Shown here piece by piece: positions 8,329 to 15,348 of a stretch of DNA of 17,271 nt. The notes under the pieces were generated by a model. It was not told the origin of the DNA. It did not search any database and worked only from the letters and a program-made list of their open reading frames with translations. This DNA comes from Fen-1077 sp964462865 (GTDB taxonomy: Bacteria > Chloroflexota > Dehalococcoidia > Dehalococcoidales > RBG-16-60-22). Position 1 is the first letter of the stretch, and every line of letters begins with the position of its first letter. The DNA lies in assembly GCA_964462865.1 (NCBI GenBank), contig CAYWZO010000036.1, positions 1 through 17,271 of the forward strand, written 5' to 3'. A program made the translations under genes and the position numbers.

Positions 8329-9366
8329 TTAGAACTGCCTTAGAAACCTTAAATCGTTATTGTAGAAAAGCCTCATGTCATCGATGCCGTAGCGCAGCAT
8401 GGGCAGCCTTTCGATACCCATGCCGAAGGCAAAGCTGCTGTAGGCCGCGGGGTCGATGCCGCCGCGCCACAGGACGTCCGGGTGGGTCATGCCCGCCCCC
8501 AGTATCTCCAGCCAGCCGGAGTTGCCGCACACGCGGCAGCCCTGACCACGGCAGGCGATGCAGTCGATGGCCATTTCCACGCCGGGCTCGACAAAGGGGA
8601 AGAAATCGACGCGGAAGCGCAACTTCCTGTCGGCGCCGAAGTAGCGGCGGGCGAACTCGTACAGCGTCCCCTTGAGGTCAGCCATGCTAATGCCTTTGTC
8701 CACGGCGATGCCATCAATATGATGGAAAATATTGAGATGGGTGGCATCGGTCGCCTCGTAGCGGTAGCACTTGCCAATCTCAACAGCTCTTATCGGCGGC
8801 TTCAGTCTCTCCAGAGTGCGCGCGGTAATGGCGGTGGTGTGAGTGCGCAGCAGTTGTTTCCCTTTTTCACCGGGCGGGGCGTCAATCCAGAAAGAGGACA
8901 TATTATCACGGGCGGGGTGTTCGGCCGGTATATTCAATGCCTCGAAGTTGTAATAGTCCCACTCCACATCCGGTCCTCCCAGGACCTGAAAACCCATGGA
9001 AATAAATATCTCGGACACCTCGTCAATCGTCTGGGTGATGGGGTGCAGGCGGCCGACGGGATAAGGCCGGCCCGGCTGGCTGATATCGAAGGACTCGCCT
9101 TTGGCCGCCCTGGCAATCTCGGTGTCGCGGAGGGCCTGCCCTTTCTGCGCGACGCTGTCTTCCAGGAACGTTTTCAGCTTGTTGGCGGCGGCGCCGATGG
9201 CCTTCTTTTCATCAATCGATAGCGTGCCCAGGCTGCGGAGAATCTGCGTCAGGGGACTTTTCTTGCCCAGGTAATGGACGCGCCAGGCCTCCATGTCCTT
9301 GACGCTGGTGATGCTTTCCAGCTGCTGCAGGGCTTCCTTTTTAATTTCTTCTATTTTTTCCAGCAT
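8329..9366 (-). CDS. pheS: Phenylalanyl-tRNA synthetase alpha subunit
   Basis: The catalytic subunit of PheRS, about 345 aa, the usual length. An N-terminal coiled coil (about 1-85) precedes the class II core, with HPITQTIDEVSEIFISMGF, LRTHTTAITARTLE and the C-terminal FAFGMGIERLPMLRYGIDDMR. Before motif 3 lies a cysteine cluster, CIAC-x4-CRVC at about 269-280, that may bind zinc. I chose ATG 9366 because AGG sits seven bases upstream. A GTG at 9372 would add two residues, but the same AGG would then be only one base away. It follows rplT after 82 bases that include a terminator-like hairpin. Confidence 0.96.
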   Translation of the reverse strand: MLEKIEEIKKEALQQLESITSVKDMEAWRVHYLGKKSPLTQILRSLGTLSIDEKKAIGAAANKLKTFLEDSVAQKGQALRDTEIARAAKGESFDISQPGRPYPVGRLHPITQTIDEVSEIFISMGFQVLGGPDVEWDYYNFEALNIPAEHPARDNMSSFWIDAPPGEKGKQLLRTHTTAITARTLERLKPPIRAVEIGKCYRYEATDATHLNIFHHIDGIAVDKGISMADLKGTLYEFARRYFGADRKLRFRVDFFPFVEPGVEMAIDCIACRGQGCRVCGNSGWLEILGAGMTHPDVLWRGGIDPAAYSSFAFGMGIERLPMLRYGIDDMRLFYNNDLRFLRQF

Positions 9367-9379
9367 TTTCACGCCTGTT

Positions 9380-9413
9380 AAAAATATCCCCTTCCTTTAA
9401 AGAAGGGAAGGGG
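9380..9413 (-). terminator. Terminator-like hairpin between rplT and pheS
   Basis: Read on the minus strand: stem CCCCTTCC / GGAAGGGG (8 bp) with a 10-base loop, followed by ATATTTTT. This is a plausible intrinsic terminator or attenuator that would lower pheST transcription relative to the ribosomal genes. The stem sequence also resembles the CCCCTTT hairpins of the 952-1068 repeat, so a repeat remnant is the alternative. Confidence 0.5.
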
Positions 9414-9448
9414 AATAAATACAACGGGTTATTGGTTGGGGTTGTCCT

Positions 9449-9808
9449 TTATTCCTGGCCTTTCCCTCCTGCGAGGGTGACCAGGTTGGTAAAGCTTTCC
9501 GGCTCCCTGACGGCCATATCGGCCAGCATTTTACGGTTAATGGCAACGCCCGCCTTTTTCAACCCGTCCATGAACCGGCCGTAGGTAATGCCCCGGGCGC
9601 GGCAGGCGGCATTAACGCGCAGAATCCAGAGGCGGCGCATATCGCCTTTCCGTTCACGCCGGTGGATGTAGGCATAATTGAGTGAGTGTATCATGGATTC
9701 GGTGGCGCGCCGGATGAGGCGGTGCTTGGTGCCCCGGTGCCCCCTGGTCATGGCCAGTATTTTCTTATGTCTATGGTGTGAGGTTACGCCTCTTTTTACT
9801 CTGGGCAA
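9449..9808 (-). CDS. rplT: 50S ribosomal protein L20 (bL20)
   Basis: A 119-aa basic protein that binds 23S rRNA early in large-subunit assembly. The family pattern is complete: PRVKRGVTSHHRHKKILAMTRGHRGTKHRL at the start, then YAYIHRRERKGDMRRLWILRVNAA and a C-terminal domain with GRFMDGLKKAGVAINRKMLADMA. The start codon is TTG at 9808, nine bases after GGAGG; no ATG fits the family N-terminus. It follows rpmI by 17 bases in the infC-rpmI-rplT operon. In several bacteria L20 represses this operon through a leader RNA, but no room for such a leader is visible here. Confidence 0.97.
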   Translation of the reverse strand: MPRVKRGVTSHHRHKKILAMTRGHRGTKHRLIRRATESMIHSLNYAYIHRRERKGDMRRLWILRVNAACRARGITYGRFMDGLKKAGVAINRKMLADMAVREPESFTNLVTLAGGKGQE

Positions 9809-9825
9809 GGGAAGGTTCCTCCTGT

Positions 9826-10029
9826 CTATTTAACCCCGTAAGGTATCAGCCGGGAGACGCGCTGGCGGTCGGCGGGGTTTAATGGAATCATCTCATCAAG
9901 CTGGCCGCGCACCCGCTTGGCTTTCTTGGTGCGCAGGTGGCTCTTGGGCCCCTTGGTACGCATTATTTTACCGCTGCCGGTAACCTTGAAGCGGCTTTTG
10001 GCTCCTTTATGGGTCTTAAGCTTTGGCAT
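9826..10029 (-). CDS. rpmI: 50S ribosomal protein L35 (bL35)
   Basis: A 67-aa basic ribosomal protein with the family pattern PKLKTHKGAKSRFKVTGSGK at the N-terminus and a C-terminal ADRQRVSRLIPYG. Its ATG lies inside the last codons of infC (14-base overlap, 10016-10029), with AAGGAA upstream, so translation is probably coupled to infC. Confidence 0.97.
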   Translation of the reverse strand: MPKLKTHKGAKSRFKVTGSGKIMRTKGPKSHLRTKKAKRVRGQLDEMIPLNPADRQRVSRLIPYGVK

Positions 10030-10573
10030 TTTCGGGTTCCTTTTCTTCCACTTTTGCTTTAGGTTTGGTGCTGGCCGGGGCCATGATAATATCCATCCTT
10101 CTCCCCTCCATCACCGGCTGCCTTTCCAGTGTGGCCACATCGCTTAAGGTTTCGGCCATCCGCTGCAGCACTTTCCAGCCCAGTTCGGGGTGCGTGATTT
10201 CACGTCCCCGGAACATCAACGTCACTTTTACCTTGGCCCCGTCCTCCAGCAGCTTCTTGGCGGTCCTGGCTTTGGCATTAAAATCATGAACACCTATCTT
10301 GGGACGCAGGCGGATTTCTCTCTGTATCAGTACCCTCTGGCTTCTTCTGGCCTGCTGCTCTTTCTTTTGCTGCTCGTATTTGAACTTACCGTAATCGAGG
10401 AGCCTGCAGACGGGAGGTACCGATGTCGGCGCTACTTCAACGAGGTCGAGGTTGGCTTTTTTAGCCAGTTCGCGTGCCTGGGTGACGGGCATAATGCCAA
10501 GCTGTTCACCTTTATCACCCACCAGGCGAACCTCTTTGGCGTATATCCGTTCGTTAACACGAAGTTGCTTAAT
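10016..10573 (-). CDS. infC: Translation initiation factor IF-3, non-AUG start
   Basis: IF-3 binds the 30S subunit, checks the start codon and initiator tRNA, and prevents premature 50S joining. The N-domain runs LRVNERIYAKEVRLVGDKGEQLGIMP to PPVCRLLDYGKFKYEQQKK. The linker and C-domain follow (RLRPKIGVHDFNAKARTAKKLLEDGAKVKVTLMFRGREI, RPVMEGRR-like end). The conserved NERI-x-AKEVRL block has no in-frame ATG, GTG or TTG upstream. The frame closes at a TAA overlapping the ribosome binding site, so translation must begin at ATT 10573 (185 aa) or ATA 10576. AGGAGGT lies at 10588-10594. The first ordinary start, GTG 10522, would remove part of the conserved N-domain. AUU starts that let IF-3 regulate itself are known in E. 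coli. Confidence 0.93.
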   Translation of the reverse strand: MKQLRVNERIYAKEVRLVGDKGEQLGIMPVTQARELAKKANLDLVEVAPTSVPPVCRLLDYGKFKYEQQKKEQQARRSQRVLIQREIRLRPKIGVHDFNAKARTAKKLLEDGAKVKVTLMFRGREITHPELGWKVLQRMAETLSDVATLERQPVMEGRRMDIIMAPASTKPKAKVEEKEPENAKA

Positions 10574-10587
10574 TATGGTGCCTATTT

Positions 10588-10594
10588 ACCTCCT
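10588..10594 (-). promoter_or_regulatory. Shine-Dalgarno of infC
   Basis: AGGAGGT on the minus strand, 11 bases before ATA 10576 and 14 bases before ATT 10573. It is strong but unusually distant. An in-frame TAA overlaps its 3' side, so translation cannot start further upstream. Confidence 0.6.
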
Positions 10595-10622
10595 GACGAG
10601 CCAAGGTATCCTACGAACAAAA

Positions 10623-10652
10623 ACTATACCACATTCCAGTGTAAAAAATCAA
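10623..10652 (-). promoter_or_regulatory. Predicted promoter of infC-rpmI-rplT
   Basis: On the minus strand a -35-like TTGATT (10647-10652) is followed after 18 bases by an extended -10, TGG-TATAGT (-10 hexamer at 10623-10628). Transcription would start near 10616, giving a leader of about 40 bases. The -35 box overlaps the T-run of the upstream terminator. Confidence 0.6.
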
Positions 10653-10672
10653 CCCCTGCGGCAAGCCAGGGG
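10643..10672 (-). terminator. Intrinsic terminator after the DUF2339 gene
   Basis: On the minus strand CCCCTG, an 8-base loop and CAGGGG (10653-10672) are followed by TTGATTTTTT. It lies about 30 bases after the DUF2339 stop codon and should end the thrS-DUF2339 transcript before infC. Confidence 0.75.
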
Positions 10673-10704
10673 TAATCCGGGAGAGTGCGGACCAACGGCG
10701 CGCC

Positions 10705-12645
10705 CTATTTTTCCGTGAAGACGCCCTTGATAATCCTGCTGTAGCGCTGGTAGAGATAGGCGCTGACCAGCAGCAGCAGGCCCAGCCCGACGAAGGCTCC
10801 AATACGATAGCTCGTCTCCAGCTTGAATACATCATAAACGAATACTTTGACGATGGGTATGGCCAGCAGGGCCAGTGCACCGATGCGCACGGCGCGCCAG
10901 TGTTTCCAGATGCCAACGACCAGCCCGGCCACGGCGTAGAGCGCCCAGACGGCTGTCAGTGAGAGGTTCTGGGCATTCCTTAAACCTTCCCGGGCCGCTA
11001 CCGTGGCTGTCCTCAAGGCGCTCGAGAACGATTGCCAGACCTCGAAGCTCAAAATCCAGACCGTGAAAAAATTGGCGAACACGAGCAGGGTGGACGCGGG
11101 TATGTACCACTCCGGGAAGCTCTCCCTGTTTTTCCAGAGAATATACACGGCAAGATACGTGGCTGCGATGCCGATGACAAAGGCCAGGAAACGTTCGTTG
11201 AGTACGGGCGTGAAGGTCTTTATATTTATGGTGGTATCGAAGAACAGCAGCCGCCAGCCCATGGCCAGGAAGACGGCAAAACTGAAATTGCGGAAAAAGG
11301 ACATCCGCAGCCGGAAAGAAAGCCAGACCAGCAGCACAAACTCGGCGGCCCAGATGATGGTCGTCCAGGCTTTATCACCGAGCTGTATGGGAACGGCGGC
11401 GGTAAGAAGAACCATGCCCGTGCCCAGGGCGAATAGACTTAATCGGGCATTATCCGGGCTGCGCCGGTAGGTCAAATAAGAGAGCAGACCGTAGAATATC
11501 GCCAGCAGTAGCGTAAAGCCACCCATCCACCCCCGGAACTTGTCCCACATCAGTCCCAGGCTGATAAGGAAGTAGGCGGCGGCCGTCAGTATCATGAGGA
11601 CGTAATCGAAGGTCTGGGGGATGCGGCGCCAGAGGGCGTGAAAGAGAGAGGTCGCTCCCACGAAGATTAGAAAGATAGCGGTGATGCCCAGCTCGGCGGT
11701 GGCGATGCCCACCTGGCGGTGGAACTCGCCGTACCAGAAGCCGTAGGTTATCAATGTGCAGCCCAGTGACAGCAGCGTGAACCAGCGCCAGTTGCGGAAA
11801 GTAGCCAGCAGCAGCACGCCGAGGTCGACGACGATGATATAGACGAGCAGCTGGATTGCCTGGCCGCTAGCGCTGGCCCTGATTAACCCGTCTTCGAAAG
11901 CGCCCAGGATGAAGGGGGCAAAGAATGCGCCCAGGATGCCCAGTATGGCCAGGGCCATGGAATCATAGCGGCGGGCGAGCACCGCAGAAATGGCGCTGAT
12001 TACCAGCAGTAAAACCACGGCGGGATAGATGCTGATGAGGTGATAGGTGGCGAAGCAAGCGAAGATGGACAGGTAGAGGACAGCGATACCACCGCCGCTA
12101 AGTACCTGGGTCAGGATGGGGTAATGCGTCCGCCACCAGTTGCCCAGGCCCAGCATGACCAGCCCGGCAGCCACACCCACGATGACCCGGGTGGTAGGAC
12201 CAATCCAGTTGTTTTCGAAGGCGTATTTGAGAAAGAAACCGATGCCGATGATGAGGGCCAGGACGCCGATGCGGGCCAGCCAGCTGCCGCCCAGCACCTG
12301 CTCCCATTCCCTCGCCCTGGCTGGCGCTGTTTCTTCTTCGGTTGCCATAGCTGGGGCTTTCTCCGGCGGCGTTTTTTCCATCTGGGTAGTGGCAGCCGCC
12401 GGGGTTGCGGGCGTGGGTGCCGGTGGGGATGGAGCCTTCGCTGTGGTTTGCCAGCTCTCCAGGGCGTCCAGCCGGGTATTGATAATCGTTAGCAGCCCCC
12501 GCAGCTGGCGGATTTCGTCCGCTACGGCATGGGGTTCCGGGGGAGGGATGGCGGGTTCAGTTTTCAGCGGGGCGCCGCAGGAAAGGCAGAAACGGGCCTC
12601 CGGCGGGTTATTGTTGCCACATTTGCCACATAGTATGAAGGCCAT
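10705..12645 (-). CDS. DUF2339 multi-pass membrane protein with zinc ribbon
   Basis: A 646-aa integral membrane protein of unknown function. The N-terminus is a zinc ribbon, CGKC (Cys6, Cys9) and CLSC (Cys20, Cys23). A short coiled coil (DEIRQLRGLLTIINTRLDALES, about 44-65) and a Pro/Ala/Thr-rich linker (to about 110) follow. The rest is many hydrophobic helices beginning SWLARIGVLALIIGIGFFLKYAF and ending with LGLLLLVSAYLYQ. This matches the DUF2339 predicted membrane family. The ATG lies eight bases after the thrS stop, and the GGGGGTGAG ribosome site lies partly within thrS, so the two are co-transcribed. Why a membrane protein sits between thrS and infC is unclear. Confidence 0.85.
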   Translation of the reverse strand: MAFILCGKCGNNNPPEARFCLSCGAPLKTEPAIPPPEPHAVADEIRQLRGLLTIINTRLDALESWQTTAKAPSPPAPTPATPAAATTQMEKTPPEKAPAMATEEETAPARAREWEQVLGGSWLARIGVLALIIGIGFFLKYAFENNWIGPTTRVIVGVAAGLVMLGLGNWWRTHYPILTQVLSGGGIAVLYLSIFACFATYHLISIYPAVVLLLVISAISAVLARRYDSMALAILGILGAFFAPFILGAFEDGLIRASASGQAIQLLVYIIVVDLGVLLLATFRNWRWFTLLSLGCTLITYGFWYGEFHRQVGIATAELGITAIFLIFVGATSLFHALWRRIPQTFDYVLMILTAAAYFLISLGLMWDKFRGWMGGFTLLLAIFYGLLSYLTYRRSPDNARLSLFALGTGMVLLTAAVPIQLGDKAWTTIIWAAEFVLLVWLSFRLRMSFFRNFSFAVFLAMGWRLLFFDTTINIKTFTPVLNERFLAFVIGIAATYLAVYILWKNRESFPEWYIPASTLLVFANFFTVWILSFEVWQSFSSALRTATVAAREGLRNAQNLSLTAVWALYAVAGLVVGIWKHWRAVRIGALALLAIPIVKVFVYDVFKLETSYRIGAFVGLGLLLLVSAYLYQRYSRIIKGVFTEK

Positions 12646-12653
12646 CGTTTAAC

Positions 12654-14396
12654 TCACCCCCTGCGGGCAATTTCACCAATCAGGTAATCCAGGAAGGCGG
12701 AGAAAGGCTGGGCGGGCAACTGTTGGCCGCTGCGGAGGCGGACGGATACGGTGTTATCGGCCACCTCTTTATCGCCGATGATGACCATGTAGGGTATTTT
12801 CTCCAGCTGGGCCTGCCGGATTTTCGGGTTCATCCTCTCGGAGCGGTCGTCCACCTCGACGCGCACGCCTTTGTCTTTCATTTCCTTTTCCAGCCTGTGC
12901 GCATGGTCGAGGTGGCGGTCGGCCACGGGAATAATTTTTACCTGCACCGGTGAAAGCCAGGTGGGGAAGGCGCCGGCGTAGTGCTCGATGAGGAAAGCCA
13001 TCGTCCTTTCGATAGCACCGATGGAAGACCGGTGGATAACGATGGGCTCTTTTTCTTTGCCGTCGCTATCGATATACGTAAGATTAAAGCGTTTCGGCCC
13101 TACAAAGTCATACTGGACGGTAAAGGCGGTGTCTTCCTTACCGGCGACGTTTTTCATCTGGATGTCTATTTTAGGGCCGTAGAAAGCGGCTTCATCTCCA
13201 GCCTCGAAGTAATTAGCCTTCCTTTGTATCAGTACCTCCCTAAACACATTTTCGGCGTAGTCCCAGGCCTCGTCATCCTGGAAGTATTTCTTGGTGTCTT
13301 TCCTGTCACCGAGAGACAGCCGGTAGCGATAGTCTACGCCGGCTTTATATCCTAAGACCCCGGCGATATATTCGATTAAGTCCATGACCTGGTTTATTTC
13401 ACTGACGGCCTGTTCTTTCTGGCAGATGATATGGGAGTCCGCCAGGCAAAAAAGGCGGACTCTGGTCAGCCCGATAAGTTCGCCCGATTTTTCATAACGG
13501 AACTGCTTGGCCAGCTCGGCGATGCGGAAGGGCAGCTCCCGGTAGGACCTTGGCTTGCTGGCATAATACTGGTAGTGATGCGGGCAGGTCATGGGCCTTA
13601 ATATCAGCTCTTCTTCGTCTATCTTCATGACCGGATACATCGTTTCTTTATAGTAGGGATAATGGCCGGAAGTTTTATACAGCTCAACATTAGCCAGGTC
13701 GGGGGTATAGATGTGTTTATACCCTCTCTTCAGTTCCTCATCGACGACGAAACGCTCCAGTTCCCTTCTTATTATCGACCCCTTTTCCGTGAAGATGGGC
13801 AGCCCTTTCCCCACCAGGTTCGAAAAGACGAAAAGGTCGAGGTCCTTGCCGATTTTCCTGTGGTCTCTCTTTTTTATCTCTTCCTGTAAAGTTAAGTATT
13901 CGTCGAGTTCCTTCTGGCTGTTGAAAGCGATGCCGTAGATGCGCTGGAGCATGGTATTATGTTCGTCGCCGCGCCAGTAGGCCCCGGCGATGCTCATCAG
14001 CTTGAACGCCTTGATTTCGCCGGTGGAAGCTACGTGCGGCCCGCGGCACAGGTCGATGAAGTTGCCCTGCTCGTAAATAACGACCTTATCATCGGGGATT
14101 TCCTCGATGAGTTCCAGTTTGTAGGGCTGGGCGGCGAAGAGCTTTTTCGCCTCTTCCTTGGTGATTTCCCGGTGCTTGAAAGGCAGGTTCGCTTTGATTA
14201 TCTCGGCCATCTTATTTTCGATGACCGGCAGGTCTTCCGGGGTGAGCGAGCGCGGTAAATCGAAGTCGTAATAAAACCCGTCTTCAATCGCCGGGCCGAT
14301 GGCGAATTTGGCCTCCGGGAAGAGTGAAAGCACGGCCTCCGCCATGACGTGCGAGGCCGAGTGGCGCATTATCTCCAGTTTTTCTTCTGCGTTCAT
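12654..14396 (-). CDS. thrS: Threonyl-tRNA synthetase lacking the TGS domain
   Basis: Charges tRNA-Thr; 580 aa, about 60 shorter than the E. coli enzyme because the N-terminal TGS domain is absent. The editing domain is intact, with HSASH (His12, His16) and CRGPH (Cys117, His121), so it should remove Ser from tRNA-Thr. The catalytic zinc ligands are Cys271 (MTCPHH), His322 (ADSHIIC) and His455 (IVIHRSS). Motif 2 reads FRYEKSGELIGLTRVRLFCLADSHI, where most bacteria have RGFTQDDAHI. The C-terminal anticodon-binding domain is complete. A promoter lies only seven bases upstream of the ATG. An alternative start is Met10 (14369), preceded by GGAG at three bases. Confidence 0.96.
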   Translation of the reverse strand: MNAEEKLEIMRHSASHVMAEAVLSLFPEAKFAIGPAIEDGFYYDFDLPRSLTPEDLPVIENKMAEIIKANLPFKHREITKEEAKKLFAAQPYKLELIEEIPDDKVVIYEQGNFIDLCRGPHVASTGEIKAFKLMSIAGAYWRGDEHNTMLQRIYGIAFNSQKELDEYLTLQEEIKKRDHRKIGKDLDLFVFSNLVGKGLPIFTEKGSIIRRELERFVVDEELKRGYKHIYTPDLANVELYKTSGHYPYYKETMYPVMKIDEEELILRPMTCPHHYQYYASKPRSYRELPFRIAELAKQFRYEKSGELIGLTRVRLFCLADSHIICQKEQAVSEINQVMDLIEYIAGVLGYKAGVDYRYRLSLGDRKDTKKYFQDDEAWDYAENVFREVLIQRKANYFEAGDEAAFYGPKIDIQMKNVAGKEDTAFTVQYDFVGPKRFNLTYIDSDGKEKEPIVIHRSSIGAIERTMAFLIEHYAGAFPTWLSPVQVKIIPVADRHLDHAHRLEKEMKDKGVRVEVDDRSERMNPKIRQAQLEKIPYMVIIGDKEVADNTVSVRLRSGQQLPAQPFSAFLDYLIGEIARRG

Positions 14397-14403
14397 CGCA
14401 CCT

Positions 14404-14432
14404 ATTATATCAGCGTTCAGCTACGGGCGCAA
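14404..14432 (-). promoter_or_regulatory. Predicted promoter of thrS
   Basis: On the minus strand TTGCGC (14427-14432), a 17-base spacer and a perfect TATAAT (14404-14409) preceded by TGA (extended -10). Transcription would be expected to start within a base or so of the thrS ATG at 14396, so the message may have no leader. Confidence 0.6.
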
Positions 14433-14447
14433 TTGCACGCCCCTTAC

Positions 14448-14551
14448 GTCATGGCGAGCCATCCGCCGCAGGCGGAGGCGTGGCAATCTCAATGAGGAAT
14501 CTGAACCAGTGGTAGGGATTGCCACGGTCGCTGATGCTCCCTCGCAATGAC
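14448..14551. repeat. MITE-like inverted-repeat element, copy 2 (104 bp)
   Basis: Ends GTCATGGCGAG (14448-14458) and CTCGCAATGAC (14541-14551), one mismatch. It shares with copy 1 the internal GCGTGGCAATCTC (14478-14490) facing GGGATTGCCACG (14515-14526), and has a local CCGCCGCAGGCGG palindrome. It fills the space between the divergent thrS and fmdB promoter regions. There is no coding capacity. Confidence 0.8.
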
Positions 14552-14590
14552 AAACGAACAGCTTGCCCGTAACGCGGGGTTATTATAAAA

Positions 14591-14596
14591 TATAAT
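14591..14596 (+). promoter_or_regulatory. Possible -10 box of the fmdB-dtd-cooT cluster
   Basis: A perfect TATAAT in an AT-rich stretch (14580-14600), 34 bases before the ATG at 14631. The best -35-like match, TTGCCC at 14563-14568, is 22 bases away, so the promoter call is tentative. Confidence 0.4.
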
Positions 14597-14630
14597 ATAG
14601 CGGACAACTTTGTGAGAGGTGATTATTTCC

Positions 14631-14906
14631 ATGCCTGTTTATGAGTATGAGTGCGGCTCGTGCCGCCACCGTTTCGAGAAAAGGCAGGGCTTCGATGATG
14701 AACCGAAGGCCGTCTGCCCGCGCTGCGAGGGAAAAGCCCGGCGGGTCTTTCACGCGGCCCCGGTGATATTTAAAGGCAGCGGCTTCTATGTTACCGACCA
14801 CCGTAAAAACACGGGGCCGGATAGTTCCCCGGAGAAGAAGGAAACCAAGAGCGAACCATCAGCCGGTAAGAGCAAGAGTGAAAGCGCTGCTGCAAAGGGT
14901 AATTAG
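14631..14906 (+). CDS. FmdB-family zinc ribbon protein
   Basis: A 91-aa small protein with an N-terminal zinc ribbon, MPVYEYECGSC then CPRC (Cys8, Cys11, Cys29, Cys32), and FKGSGFYVTD, the typical FmdB/CxxC_CxxC_SSSS pattern. The tail from about residue 60 is Ser/Lys/Glu-rich and probably disordered. The start is ATG 14631, since family members begin MPxYEY; an in-frame GTG at 14619 lies in the AGAGGTG ribosome site. The family was named from the formamidase regulator, but most members have no known role. It overlaps dtd by 29 bases. Confidence 0.88.
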   Translation: MPVYEYECGSCRHRFEKRQGFDDEPKAVCPRCEGKARRVFHAAPVIFKGSGFYVTDHRKNTGPDSSPEKKETKSEPSAGKSKSESAAAKGN

Positions 14907-15336
14907 AGCCTCGGTCGGCGTGGCCGGCGAGGAGGTGGGGAGGATAGGACCGGGGTTGGTCGTTTTCCTCGGGGTGGCGGACGGCGACACGGAAAAAGAT
15001 GCGCAGTATTTGGTGCAGAAAATCATCAACCTGCGCATTTTTGCTGATGAAGAGCAGAAGTTCAATCTCTCCGCGCTGGATGTCGGCGGCGAACTTTTAA
15101 TGGTGAGCCAGTTCACCCTGCTGGCGGATACGCGCAAGGGAAGGCGTCCCAGCTTCGAGGGCGCCGCCCGCCCGGAAAAGGCCGAGGCATTGTTTAACTA
15201 TGCCGTCAGGCTGGCGGTTGAAAGTGGCCTCAAGGTGGCTACCGGGCGTTTCCAGCAGCACATGCAGGTGGCAATCCTCAACGACGGGCCGGTGACCATC
15301 ATGCTGGACAGCCGCGAAAAGTTCGGGAACGTTTAA
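14878..15336 (+). CDS. dtd: D-aminoacyl-tRNA deacylase
   Basis: Hydrolyses D-amino acids (and Gly misloaded on tRNA-Ala) from tRNA; 152 aa, normal for DTD. It begins VKALLQRVIRASVGVAGEEVGRIGPGLVVFLGV. The catalytic SQFTLLAD (about 77-84) and the Gly-cisPro loop NDGPVT (about 135-140) are intact. The best start is GTG 14878, inside fmdB (29-base overlap), because this gives the family N-terminus; no good ribosome site is visible and coupling to fmdB is likely. It belongs with the surrounding tRNA-quality genes by theme, though it is transcribed divergently. Confidence 0.95.
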   Translation: MKALLQRVIRASVGVAGEEVGRIGPGLVVFLGVADGDTEKDAQYLVQKIINLRIFADEEQKFNLSALDVGGELLMVSQFTLLADTRKGRRPSFEGAARPEKAEALFNYAVRLAVESGLKVATGRFQQHMQVAILNDGPVTIMLDSREKFGNV

Positions 15337-15348
15337 AGGGGGGACACT

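Noticed and set aside
10574..10622. An L20-type autoregulatory leader before infC
   Set aside because: Only about 40 bases lie between the predicted transcription start and the start codon, with no pseudoknot-sized structure visible.
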